From: Verrucomicrobiales bacterium
GTDB taxonomy: Bacteria; Verrucomicrobiota; Verrucomicrobiia; Verrucomicrobiales; SLCJ01
Assembly (NCBI GenBank): GCA_007125835.1
Contig: SLCJ01000113.1
Location: 1 to 15,224, forward strand
DNA length: 15,224 nt
Direction of reading: 5' to 3'
The notes beneath the pieces were generated by a model. That model was not told the origin of the DNA. It ran no database searches and worked only from the letters and a program-made list of their open reading frames with translations. Positions 7,066 to 15,037 of this stretch are shown piece after piece. A program made the position numbers and the translations under genes. Every line of letters starts with the position of its first letter. Position 1 is the first letter of the stretch.

Positions 7066-7356
7066 GGGGCGGTGGATTCAATAGGTCGTGAAAGCCACGG
7101 TGACGCGAGCGACTGACAGATCGTGCGACGGTGCGGGGAACTTGTGATTGCTGAGGGCAGGTTTGTTGTCCACTCCTGCGAGGCTTTCAATTCCCTATTC
7201 CCTACGAACGGGGCGTCTGTAGGATGCATCGCCTCGGAACCATGCCCCTCATGTCAAAGCACGGTAATCGTGGTTTCTTGTCCCCTTGTTACCCGGCAGC
7301 TCGCCCGGAGTGCGGTGAAGAGATGGAAATTCATCCGCAATGCCGGATAGTAGTGC
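7066..7356. other. Divergent intergenic spacer between mscS and pxpBC
   Basis: These 291 bases should carry promoters for both the mscS group and the pxp genes. I find no convincing -35/-10 pair on either strand and no tRNA, hairpin with T-tract or operator-like repeat. A 75-codon frame at 7123-7350 ends just before pxpBC, but it has no ribosome site and no family resemblance. Two adjacent stop codons (TAGTAG, 7348-7353) sit in the pxpBC frame, one codon before its first ATG. Confidence 0.45.
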
Positions 7357-9054
7357 ATGCGGGTGCAATCCATGGGCGAGGGCGCAAAGCTGGTGACGCT
7401 GGCCGACGGCATGTCGGAATCCGCCATCGCCGCCGGCGCGGCGGCGGCGGCGCACCTTTCCGCGCACCGCCCCCCCGGGGTCGATGAGGTGGTGCCTGCC
7501 TATGGCCGGGTATGTGTCTCCTACCAGGCAGGGGCGGTTGCGGATTGGGCGGCCTCCGGGCCATCCGCCGCAATCGAGGAGTGGGTCCGGACTACACTCA
7601 CTGGCGAAGACCCGCAGGTTTCCGCGAAGCGGGAAGAGCCGCGCGATATTACAATTCCCGTTTGTTATTCCAGCGTAGAGGGTCCCGACCTTGAAGCATC
7701 CGCACAGCAGCTTGGAATCTCAGTGGAAGAACTTGTGACCCGCCATACGGCAGCGGCATACCGGGTGGGTGCCGTCGGGTTTGCCCCGGGATTCGCCTAC
7801 CTCACCGGATTGCCCGATGACTTGCGCCTACAAAGGCTCGCCGAGCCACGTGTGCGGGTGGAGCCGGGCAGCGTCGGCATTGGAGTGGGGCAGGCTGGTG
7901 TCTACCCTTCGGCCCTGCCCGGCGGGTGGCGAATCATCGGACGCACCAACTTGCGCCTCTTTGACCCCGGGCAAGCTCGGCCGTCCCTGCTTGCTGTGGG
8001 CGACCGCGTGCGCTTCGAAGCCACCGACCAGCTTTCAGAGCCCCCGGCCGACCCCCTGGACCCTGTAAGCCATGAACGGGAAGCTGCCCCGGCGGCAGAA
8101 GACGCCGTCGTGATCGAGGCCGGAATGCAAACCACCATCCAGGACCTCGGACGCCGCGGATGGGCTGCTGCCGGCGTCGGCATCGGAGGTGCGGTGGATC
8201 CCTGGTCCGCCATGCTGGCAAACCTAGCCGTGGGAAACAGACCCAACACCCCCGTACTCGAGACCACCCTCGCGGGGCCCGTTCTGCATTTCCGAAAACA
8301 AACACGGGTTGCAGTGGCCGGCGCGGAATGCGTGGGCTGGCCGTCGGCCCGCGCCGTGGCCATTGCCAAGGACGAAACAGCCGATTTCTCTCGGATGGCC
8401 AGCGGTGCCCGTTGCTATGTGGCGGTGGCCGGAGGATGGAGCGTTCGGCCTGTGCTCGGCTCGGCGGCGACCCATCTCGGAGCAGGTTTCGGTGGCATGA
8501 AAGGCAGGGCGCTGCGCGCAGGCGATCTCCTTGCTATTGATCCTCCGCCGAGCATGGCAGGTTCCATTCCTTCTTGGGCACCTGCCCGCGGTTTCACCCA
8601 TCGGCCAACAGCGCAGCCAATCATACTCCACTTCGTTCCCGGAATCGACTGGCCACAAAGCACCCGCGATGCGGCGTCCTACAGGCGTGCGCTTGAGGCT
8701 TCAGCATTCCGAGTTAGCTCACGATCCAACCGGATGGGCGTCCGCCTAGACGGACGCCTGCCCGAGCCACCTGGTCCGGTTCCCGATGAATCGCGTCCTG
8801 TGGTTCCGGGCACAGTGCAGGTTCCTCCAGGGGGCTCTCCCATCGTGCTCCTGGCGGAAGGCCAAACAATCGGCGGCTATCCCCAAGTGGGGCAGGTGGC
8901 ATTTGTGGATCAGGCGCTGCTTGCCCAATGCGTTCCCGGACAAGAGGTGCGTCTGCGGGTGATTTCCGAAGCCGAGGCTGCGGACGCATGGATTGCGCAG
9001 GTAAAACGTTTCCGCATGCTTGAATGTGGGATTCAGTTACGTTGTCTGCCATGA
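7357..9054 (+). CDS. pxpBC: 5-oxoprolinase subunits B and C, fused (PxpB-PxpC, KipI-KipA type)
   Basis: With PxpA, these subunits hydrolyse 5-oxoproline to glutamate using ATP in the cytoplasm, clearing a spontaneous cyclisation product of glutamine and glutamate. The 565-residue protein is a natural fusion. The PxpB part (about 1-225) shows VDEVVPAY at 42-49, YRVGAVGFAPGFAYLTGLP at 135-153, and EPGSVGIGVGQAGVYPSALP at 169-188 followed by GGWRIIGRTNLRLFDP. After an Ala/Pro/Glu linker (about 226-248) comes PxpC, with GMQTTIQDLGRRGW at 256-269, GGAVDPWSAMLANLAVGN at 277-294, SNRMGVRLDG at 457-466, and PVVPGTVQVPPGG then EGQTIGGYPQVGQ at 481-513. The ATG at 7357 is the first after two tandem in-frame stops; residue M6 is an alternative. 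No Shine-Dalgarno sequence is evident. The stop overlaps the pxpA start. Confidence 0.94.
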   Translation: MRVQSMGEGAKLVTLADGMSESAIAAGAAAAAHLSAHRPPGVDEVVPAYGRVCVSYQAGAVADWAASGPSAAIEEWVRTTLTGEDPQVSAKREEPRDITIPVCYSSVEGPDLEASAQQLGISVEELVTRHTAAAYRVGAVGFAPGFAYLTGLPDDLRLQRLAEPRVRVEPGSVGIGVGQAGVYPSALPGGWRIIGRTNLRLFDPGQARPSLLAVGDRVRFEATDQLSEPPADPLDPVSHEREAAPAAEDAVVIEAGMQTTIQDLGRRGWAAAGVGIGGAVDPWSAMLANLAVGNRPNTPVLETTLAGPVLHFRKQTRVAVAGAECVGWPSARAVAIAKDETADFSRMASGARCYVAVAGGWSVRPVLGSAATHLGAGFGGMKGRALRAGDLLAIDPPPSMAGSIPSWAPARGFTHRPTAQPIILHFVPGIDWPQSTRDAASYRRALEASAFRVSSRSNRMGVRLDGRLPEPPGPVPDESRPVVPGTVQVPPGGSPIVLLAEGQTIGGYPQVGQVAFVDQALLAQCVPGQEVRLRVISEAEAADAWIAQVKRFRMLECGIQLRCLP

Positions 9055-9779
9055 TCAAGCGGCGGAACATCGACTTGAACGCGGACGTGGGCGAAGGAAC
9101 GCCGTGGGACGAACTCCTGTTTGCCTCGGGCATCAGTTCGGCGAACATCGCATGCGGTGCGCATGCCGGGGGTGTGGCCGAAATGGATAACGCCTGCCGT
9201 CTAGCCGCAAGGCACGACGTGGCCGTGGGTGCCCACCCGGGCCACCGCGATCGCGATGGCTTCGGACGACGCGTCATCCCTATCACCCCTGCGGATGTGC
9301 CGCAACTTGTGCGCCCCCAAATCCACGCTCTCGCCTCCATCGCCAAATCGCATGCCCTGCCCATGCGCCATGTGAAGGCCCACGGCGCGCTCTACCACCA
9401 GATTGGGGCTTCACCAGATTTGGCCGCCTCGTTTGTCGCCGCAGTCGCGGCGGAGGCTCCGGGGGTTCTAATATACGGTTTGCCCGGGTCCGCCCTCGAG
9501 GAAGCGTGCAAAGGGCACCTCACCTTCGTGGCCGAGGGTTTCGCCGACCGGGGATACGACAGCTCTGGACTTCTCATTCCACGCACGATTCCGGGAGCGC
9601 TGCTGTCGAACACCGATGTGGTCGCAGCCCAGGCGCTGCAGCTCGTGGCATCCGGGCGAATCGACACCCTCTGCATTCACGGCGATGGCGAACACGCACA
9701 CCGCCTGATGCTCATGGCAGCCTCCGCCCTCCGTGACGCCGGATACGAAATCAAACCACCCGGCAGCAGCAGCCCATGA
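9051..9779 (+). CDS. pxpA: 5-oxoprolinase subunit A (LamB/YcsF family)
   Basis: PxpA completes the three-part 5-oxoprolinase with PxpB and PxpC. It is a metal-dependent, polysaccharide-deacetylase-like TIM-barrel protein of about 250 residues; this one has 242. Family blocks visible are NIDLNADVGEG at residues 6-16, SANIACGAHAGG at 30-41, VGAHPGHRDRDGFGRR at about 58-73, the KAHGALYH block, and LCIHGDGEHAH near the C-terminus. The frame is open nine codons further upstream (9024), but the ATG at 9051 is preferred. It forms an ATGA overlap with the pxpBC stop, and the family N-terminus begins five residues after it. The short C-terminal tail is Pro/Ser-rich. The gene ends 13 bases before the convergent DUF1080 gene. 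Confidence 0.95.
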   Translation: MIKRRNIDLNADVGEGTPWDELLFASGISSANIACGAHAGGVAEMDNACRLAARHDVAVGAHPGHRDRDGFGRRVIPITPADVPQLVRPQIHALASIAKSHALPMRHVKAHGALYHQIGASPDLAASFVAAVAAEAPGVLIYGLPGSALEEACKGHLTFVAEGFADRGYDSSGLLIPRTIPGALLSNTDVVAAQALQLVASGRIDTLCIHGDGEHAHRLMLMAASALRDAGYEIKPPGSSSP

Positions 9780-9792
9780 CCAACGGATGCTT

Positions 9793-10644
9793 TCAATCGG
9801 AAACCGGTAGCGGCTTCAACCGGATTCGCCGGAAGTCCACCGGATGACCTTTGGCCTGCACCGAAATTGTGCCCGAGTCCAGCTCGGCATGTCCGCGACG
9901 CTCGATCTCAGTCTCGTCAGTCAACACCGGACGTTCATATTCCAGCACGGTTTCGCCGTCGATCTTGTGCCGAATCACCCGATGGCCTCGCACTTCAATC
10001 TCCACCTCGATCCAATCATCCCCGTGGTAGGTTTTCGACTTGGAATTGATGCAGTGCCGCTTGTCCAATTCACCACGATAATGCACATGCGTGCCGTGCG
10101 TGCAGACATTGGCCGTGGTGCGGGGATTTTCGCCATCGCCGCCCAGTAACTGCACTTCGATACCTGTTGGAAAATCCTGATCGCGCGCCATCGTTTCGGG
10201 CGGCTGGCCATGGATCACGACACCGCTGTTGCGGAAAGCCCAGGCCGGAGAGCCGGATAGCGTGGATCCCGTGATACGGTACTCGAACCGCAGGAGGTAG
10301 TGGGAAAACTCATGCTTGAAAAAAAGATGGCCAAAGCGCCCCTCCCACTCAGGGTGCGCCTCCGGGTCATAAATCACCCGCAACATGTCATCCTCAACCC
10401 GGAAAATCTCGTCAAGATTCTCACCCGCCGGATGGCCCGCGAACTTGGGCGTCCAGCCTTCCATGTCCGACCCATTGAACAGGCATATCCATCCCTTGGC
10501 CTGCTCCTCCCCAACCGCCGCAGGTATCGCCACGCAAAAGGCTGCCGCCAGGAAAAGAGCCACCCGGACCACATGGCAGCCACCCAAAAAAAGACAGCCC
10601 CGGGACCGCGCGGTCCGTCCTGAATCGTAGGTTTTCATCGGCAT
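9793..10644 (-). CDS. Exported DUF1080 protein (putative 3-keto-glycoside hydrolase, concanavalin-like fold)
   Basis: DUF1080 (3-keto-disaccharide hydrolase family) proteins have a jellyroll lectin-like fold. Characterised relatives act on 3-keto-glycosides. This copy has 283 residues from the ATG at 10644. A signal peptide spans about 1-46 (core VALFLAAAFCVAIPAA). Then come LFNGSDMEGW at 55-64, FRVEDDMLRVIY at 81-92, GHLFFKHEFSHYLLRFEYRI at 105-124, SGVVIHG at 140-146, TGIEVQLLGGDGENP at 160-174, CTHGTHVHY at 181-189 and a DDWIEVEIEV strand block. The start is uncertain. ATGs at 10644 and 10638 give a normal signal peptide. One at 10710 would overlap the upstream gene by 14 bases and add 22 residues. 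It is the last gene of the minus-strand export cluster. Confidence 0.88.
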   Translation of the reverse strand: MPMKTYDSGRTARSRGCLFLGGCHVVRVALFLAAAFCVAIPAAVGEEQAKGWICLFNGSDMEGWTPKFAGHPAGENLDEIFRVEDDMLRVIYDPEAHPEWEGRFGHLFFKHEFSHYLLRFEYRITGSTLSGSPAWAFRNSGVVIHGQPPETMARDQDFPTGIEVQLLGGDGENPRTTANVCTHGTHVHYRGELDKRHCINSKSKTYHGDDWIEVEIEVRGHRVIRHKIDGETVLEYERPVLTDETEIERRGHAELDSGTISVQAKGHPVDFRRIRLKPLPVSD

Positions 10645-10696
10645 GATTGCGGCGGGGCTGGCCTGGTTTTCGGAAAGCCGACACGCCCCGATGAGA

Positions 10697-12973
10697 TTAC
10701 GGTTGTTCATCCCCAGCCTTTTCCTCAATTTCCTCAAGGCTCCGCAAATCGGAATCCGTCCACGGAGCACGGCGGGACGAGTGACGGCGACGGATCTCCG
10801 CCACCTCCTCTTCGGACACCGCATCCGCTTCATTGCCCCAGGAACCGCGAATAAAGGTCAGGATCTCCGCGATCTCACCGTCACTTAACAGCTCGCCCAT
10901 CGCGGGCATTTCACTGTGATACGTCTCCCCAAGCACGTTCAGCTCTCCGGTCACGCCATGGAGAATCAAGGCCGTCAGCGGCTCCGCCGATCCAAGAATC
11001 CGCCGCGTTTGAATCACCGGCGGATAGGCTCCGGGAAGACCCTGTCCGTCGGGTTGATGGCAGGCCGCGCAGTGAGTCAGGTAAAGGGAGTGCCCGGGGG
11101 ATAGCTGCGGAATCTCAGGCACAGGATCATCCAACCCCCGCCTCCGATGAACATCCACAAGCTCCTCCTCAGGAAGCGGCAGGCGCGAAAGATAATGCGG
11201 GTGCAGGTGCTCCAGCGCGTAGGCCCTCGCAGCTGGAATCCGTCCAAGATGATGTGGCTCCCCCCAGGCGGATGGCGCGTGATGCTGGAGCGTGTCGAAT
11301 GTCTCCCGGAGCACATAGGTCAGCGGTTCATCCAAGTCCCCATCCAGCGCCAGGAGCGCGGTGACCAGCGCCTCCGGGGTGTCCTCGTGGCTCAAAGCCA
11401 ACAGGGCCTCGAGACGCACGCGAGGGTCTTCGTCGCCGACTCCCTTGCGCCACAGCCAAAGGGGCGGGCGGAGATCGCGCCGACTCTCGCACGCCACCCG
11501 CAACGCGGCGGCGCGGGCCTGAGGCACACCGGAACCCCACAGGCGGTCAATCAACCTCAAATCGGTGTGACCATGGCTCTGGGCCACCCAGAGCGCCTCC
11601 AATTGGTCGCGCACCGTTCGCTCCGGCTCAAAAGCCCACCGGGCAAGCGCAGCAAAGACCTCAGGCGCAGGTCGTTCTCGCAGCTCGCGCCGTACCCGCT
11701 GCCTTTCTCGCAAATCCCCGTCGTCGAGGCCTTCAAAAAGTTGGTCTACCGACATCCCTGTAAGGTCTCGCACCTCCCGCAGCGGACGATCCGGATGCCA
11801 TAACCTCCAGACCCGCCCATGAGCCCGGTCACGCCCCGGGTCCCGCAACGAATGCTGCATGTGCCCGATCAATGGATTGAACCAGTCCACGATATACAAC
11901 GCTCCGTCAGGCCCGATCCGCGCCGCCACCGGGCGGAAATTCGGGTCTCGGGAACTCAACACCGGTGGCTCGCCCTGCGCCGTAAATGAACTCCCGCTCT
12001 CCGAAATCCTGTGCGCCACCGTACCCTGCATGCCAATCACATTGTTGATCAATAACAGGCCTTGCACTTCGGGCGGAAAATGTCGGCTCGACAAAATCTC
12101 AACCCCCGATGTCGGACGCACCGTGTTCGGCGTGAAACTCGGCCGCCGCCGGTGCTTCTCAGGAAAAGCCACATGCCCGCGGATCAAATCAGCGTGGTGG
12201 TTGACTCCGCCCGAGGCATCGGCAATAAAATACCTGCCCCACTCGTCGAAGACATGCCCCCAGGGGTTGGCATAGGGATACGAAACAATCACATCAAGCG
12301 CCCCGGAACGTAGATTGTAACGAAATGATGCCCCATAAAGGGCGCGCGTCACGCCATAAGGTGTTTCAACCTGGGTGTGGTGAAAAGTTCCCTCCATGAA
12401 AACCAGGGAGCCACCCGGCGTCCATTCCAAAGGACTGATCGCATGATGGCTGTCCCCGGTGCCAAATCCCCCGAGAAGCACCCGCCTCTCATCCGCCCGG
12501 CCGTCGCCGCTCGCATCCCGGTGAAAAACGAGATAAGGTTGCTCAGCCACATAGGCCCCGCCGTCCCCCAGCGCGAATCCCGTGGGGGTGGCCAGGTGAT
12601 CGGCAAAAACACTGGATCGGTCCGCGTGGCCGTCTCCCGTGGTGTCCTCAAGGATCACCAGCCTGTCATCTGCAGGCGCGCCGGGCAGCGGCATCGGATA
12701 ACTCGTCATACACAATAACCAGAGGCGTCCCTTGGCGTCAAAATCCAGCGCCACCGGATTGGCAATCGGATGGTCCTGCTCGGTGGCGAATGCCTCGATC
12801 CGCCAACCAGGACGCGTCTCGAATGCTTCAAGCGCTGCGGCTATAGGATCTCCTTCCACCTCATCTTCGGCAGCAGCCGCCGGGAGGATGACTGTCGGCA
12901 CCCCGCATGTCAGCAACAGCGGAAGGATGACCCGCCGCCACGCTCTTTTTAAATTGACTAAACTCAGCATCAT
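10697..12973 (-). CDS. Exported beta-propeller/HEAT/cytochrome c protein (PVC-type heme-binding)
   Basis: This large 758-residue protein has the architecture called 'membrane-bound dehydrogenase / PVC-type heme-binding' in Planctomycetota and Verrucomicrobiota. A signal peptide spans about 1-35 (VILPLLLTCGV core, AAAA end). Residues about 50-390 form a sugar-dehydrogenase-like propeller, containing two calcium-loop-like motifs, DTTGDGHAD (110-118) and DASGDGRAD (153-161), and the strand GPDGALYIVDWFNPLIGH. Residues about 405-600 are Arg/Leu/Ala-rich helical repeats of HEAT type. A C-terminal monoheme cytochrome c carries CAACH at 635-639, with a likely distal Met in EMPAMGE (689 or 692). A charged tail of about 40 residues follows. 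The ATG at 12973 is chosen because AAGGA lies 8 bases upstream. It starts five bases after the SGNH gene's stop. An electron-transferring sugar oxidoreductase is likely; the substrate is unknown. Confidence 0.88.
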   Translation of the reverse strand: MMLSLVNLKRAWRRVILPLLLTCGVPTVILPAAAAEDEVEGDPIAAALEAFETRPGWRIEAFATEQDHPIANPVALDFDAKGRLWLLCMTSYPMPLPGAPADDRLVILEDTTGDGHADRSSVFADHLATPTGFALGDGGAYVAEQPYLVFHRDASGDGRADERRVLLGGFGTGDSHHAISPLEWTPGGSLVFMEGTFHHTQVETPYGVTRALYGASFRYNLRSGALDVIVSYPYANPWGHVFDEWGRYFIADASGGVNHHADLIRGHVAFPEKHRRRPSFTPNTVRPTSGVEILSSRHFPPEVQGLLLINNVIGMQGTVAHRISESGSSFTAQGEPPVLSSRDPNFRPVAARIGPDGALYIVDWFNPLIGHMQHSLRDPGRDRAHGRVWRLWHPDRPLREVRDLTGMSVDQLFEGLDDGDLRERQRVRRELRERPAPEVFAALARWAFEPERTVRDQLEALWVAQSHGHTDLRLIDRLWGSGVPQARAAALRVACESRRDLRPPLWLWRKGVGDEDPRVRLEALLALSHEDTPEALVTALLALDGDLDEPLTYVLRETFDTLQHHAPSAWGEPHHLGRIPAARAYALEHLHPHYLSRLPLPEEELVDVHRRRGLDDPVPEIPQLSPGHSLYLTHCAACHQPDGQGLPGAYPPVIQTRRILGSAEPLTALILHGVTGELNVLGETYHSEMPAMGELLSDGEIAEILTFIRGSWGNEADAVSEEEVAEIRRRHSSRRAPWTDSDLRSLEEIEEKAGDEQP

Positions 12974-12977
12974 GATC

Positions 12978-13994
12978 TTATTCCTTCGTGGCACCTCCGA
13001 CAAGACGGTGCATTTCTTCGTCAAGTTCACGGCAAAGCCGGTCTAATTTCTCCATTTCGGGCGGATGGTCGACCACGCCAAACGGACGATTTCTTCTCCC
13101 AAGGATATACTCGCTGTTCAATGGGCGGTGTCGGTGGACAAAAAACCGGTTCTTCTCGCTGGCTAACTCACGCAGCGCCACCAACCTGCTGAGGTTCTCA
13201 GCAGACGGCTCAGGCCACCCCCACTGGCAGGCAAGTTCCAGCGCAATCAACCGGCAGGAATCCGCGTCGGGGTGCACGCCATTGTAGGAAGGCCACAATG
13301 TGCCCGCGCCGGCCGGACGCCGTATGTCCGCGAACCCATGACCCCCTTCTTCGGCCACCTGCCGCATCACACCCGCCACAAGATCGACCCGGGCCGCCGG
13401 AGGCGGCGGACCATCCGGCAGGCGCTCAACCAACGTCGGCGTCGCCAACGCGACTCGCCTCCCCTCGCCAAGTCCAAGGATCCGCTCCATTAGGGCCCGA
13501 CGGAACCGTTCGGGCGTGAACTCGGGGTCCAGAGCTTCATTTCTTCCCACGAAGAGTAACACCAGGCTGCCCCCGGTTCTCTCAAGCCAGACATCCTCAC
13601 CCTCGTGTCCGTAGAATCGCAAGCGATTCAGATCCGGCGGAACAAACCGCTCATCGGATGGCAGCACAGGCCTGTCGGCTGGCGTCGCGAGGAGGGGCGC
13701 GGCAGGCAAAATCGAGTCCCCAGGATGCGCGAGACTGCGAAAGGTGGGCTTGTATAACGGATAAGCCGCCACCAAAACCGCATCAAGCCAGCCGCTCGCT
13801 GCGAGCACATCCCCGAGACCTTCGCCTAGCAATACCACCCGCTCACCCTCAGCCACCGGTGCCTCGAACTGCGTGGTTTCAGCCAATAAACACGGGAGCC
13901 CGACAACCTGCAGCAAAGCCGCACAGACCGCAATCTTGATGGTCGCCGAAAACGGAGCGCCCGTCGATGTGGTGAGGGGTTTCATAGCTTTCAT
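12978..13994 (-). CDS. Exported SGNH-hydrolase-like protein, nucleophile motif missing
   Basis: This 338-residue exported protein has a signal peptide about 1-38 (core IAVCAALLQVVGLPCLLA). Its body matches the SGNH/GDSL-like proteins that accompany PVC cytochrome clusters. VVLLGEGLGD at 53-62 occupies the first SGNH block, where a GDS-type Ser is expected but here there is Gly or Glu. GRNEAL at 150-155 is at the GxND block. NGVHPD at 238-243 supplies the His/Asp block. The C-terminal stretch KNRFFVHRHRPLNSEYILG (281-299) is the Lys-Asn...Arg-Pro-x-Asn pattern typical of this subgroup. A GDS triplet does occur at 92-94 (HPGDSI), but it is not in the usual strand-1 context. The start forms an ATGA overlap with the thuA-like gene (13994-13991). 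It may be a binding protein or a divergent esterase. Confidence 0.72.
   Translation of the reverse strand: MKAMKPLTTSTGAPFSATIKIAVCAALLQVVGLPCLLAETTQFEAPVAEGERVVLLGEGLGDVLAASGWLDAVLVAAYPLYKPTFRSLAHPGDSILPAAPLLATPADRPVLPSDERFVPPDLNRLRFYGHEGEDVWLERTGGSLVLLFVGRNEALDPEFTPERFRRALMERILGLGEGRRVALATPTLVERLPDGPPPPAARVDLVAGVMRQVAEEGGHGFADIRRPAGAGTLWPSYNGVHPDADSCRLIALELACQWGWPEPSAENLSRLVALRELASEKNRFFVHRHRPLNSEYILGRRNRPFGVVDHPPEMEKLDRLCRELDEEMHRLVGGATKE
12982..12986 (-). promoter_or_regulatory. Shine-Dalgarno site for the propeller-cytochrome gene
   Basis: The minus strand reads AAGGA at 12986-12982, inside the last codons of the SGNH-like gene and eight bases before the ATG at 12973. It supports that ATG over the more upstream in-frame ATG at 13030, which would overlap the SGNH-like gene by over 50 bases and displace the signal peptide. 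Confidence 0.55.
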
Positions 13995-15031
13995 GGATGA
14001 AAAAGAAACCGGGGCTCCAAACCCAGCTTGATGTTCTCACGACTCATCCCGCTGGGATTGGGCGAGAAATCCGCCGGCGGCTCCAATCCAAGACCCGACT
14101 CGGGGATTGAATCCCCGTGCCCCATCGCCCACAGGAATCCTTGCAGCGACAGATTCACCATCATGGGGTCTCTGAAGTCAAATGGATGACCAAGAGTCGT
14201 GAAAAACAACCGGCCGCGCTTCTCCTCCTCGTCGGCCTCCCGGATCCACACCACCGGATTTTCTCTCGGCACATCCTCCGGTTGATTCGAACGTAATGCC
14301 TCTCCCGTGACAAGCACAACACAGCCCTCGTCCAGCGCCCACTCCCGGTTTTGGAATGAACCCTGAACGTGATAAAGCCAAGAATAGGAATCAAAGCCGC
14401 TGATCCCGCGTAACACCGGGTGGCCCTCAACATCAGCCGCGGATCGAACTCGCGTGAGCGGCACCCGGCCGTCATCAAAATGACCGTGATGGGTGATCCA
14501 GTGCTGGCCGAATGTGCGCTTCGGCCAATCGTTGTTCCATTCCGCAAGCTCGGGCCCCTCAAACCGGAAGGCATGCGTAGAGGTCCTGAATCCTGCCACC
14601 GGTCTCCCTGACTCAACATACCGGGAAATCCGCTCCAATTGATCCTGCGGCAGCCGGCGAAACCTTGTATACATCACCATTAGATCCGCGTCTTCTAGCG
14701 CCTCCAGTCCCGAAATCGATGTTTCCAGAAGCGGATCAACTCTTCCCTCTCCGTCAAGCGGATAGCACACGGAAACCCGGAACCCGAAATGCTTCCTCAT
14801 CATGTCCGCCAGCATCGGCAGAATTTCCTCCGAGCGATACTCGTGATCTCCAGCTACAAAAACCACATGGGGCACCTCGGCGGCATTCCCCGATGGCTCC
14901 GTATCCAACTCGGCAATGGCAAAGGAATATGAAAACACGAAGGGCAGCAGAATGGCATATAACCACCGTGGTTGTGATGAATCGGGCACGCGCATCGCCC
15001 ATTTACGCGTCACACTCCTCCCCACTTTCAT
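13991..15031 (-). CDS. Exported ThuA-like domain protein
   Basis: ThuA-like proteins share a class I glutamine-amidotransferase-like fold and are linked to trehalose and 3-keto-sugar use, though the exact reaction is not settled for most members. This one has 346 residues. A signal peptide ends about residue 40 (core LYAILLPFVFSYSFAIA). The domain spans about 54-305, with VVFVAGDHEYRSEE at 56-69, the block RRLPQDQLERISRYVESGRP then VAGFRTSTHAF at 125-155, FGQHWITHHGHF at 174-185, the strand GRLFFTTLGHPFDF at 273-286, and GFLWAMGH at 298-305. The tail from about 306 to 346 is Pro/Ser-rich. The ATG at 15031 lies six bases after the preceding gene's stop and has no clear Shine-Dalgarno sequence; the ATG at 14995 (residue 13) is an alternative. 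The gene is coupled to the SGNH-like gene by an ATGA overlap. Confidence 0.87.
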   Translation of the reverse strand: MKVGRSVTRKWAMRVPDSSQPRWLYAILLPFVFSYSFAIAELDTEPSGNAAEVPHVVFVAGDHEYRSEEILPMLADMMRKHFGFRVSVCYPLDGEGRVDPLLETSISGLEALEDADLMVMYTRFRRLPQDQLERISRYVESGRPVAGFRTSTHAFRFEGPELAEWNNDWPKRTFGQHWITHHGHFDDGRVPLTRVRSAADVEGHPVLRGISGFDSYSWLYHVQGSFQNREWALDEGCVVLVTGEALRSNQPEDVPRENPVVWIREADEEEKRGRLFFTTLGHPFDFRDPMMVNLSLQGFLWAMGHGDSIPESGLGLEPPADFSPNPSGMSRENIKLGLEPRFLFHP

Positions 15032-15037
15032 CTTGTT

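Noticed and set aside
7123..7350. 75-codon open frame before pxpBC
   Set aside because: No ribosome site, Cys/Ser-rich composition without pattern, and position in a divergent promoter region.
10645..10833. N-terminal extension of the DUF1080 frame into the propeller-cytochrome gene
   Set aside because: The extra residues are Arg-rich shadow translation of the upstream gene and would place the signal peptide deep inside the protein.
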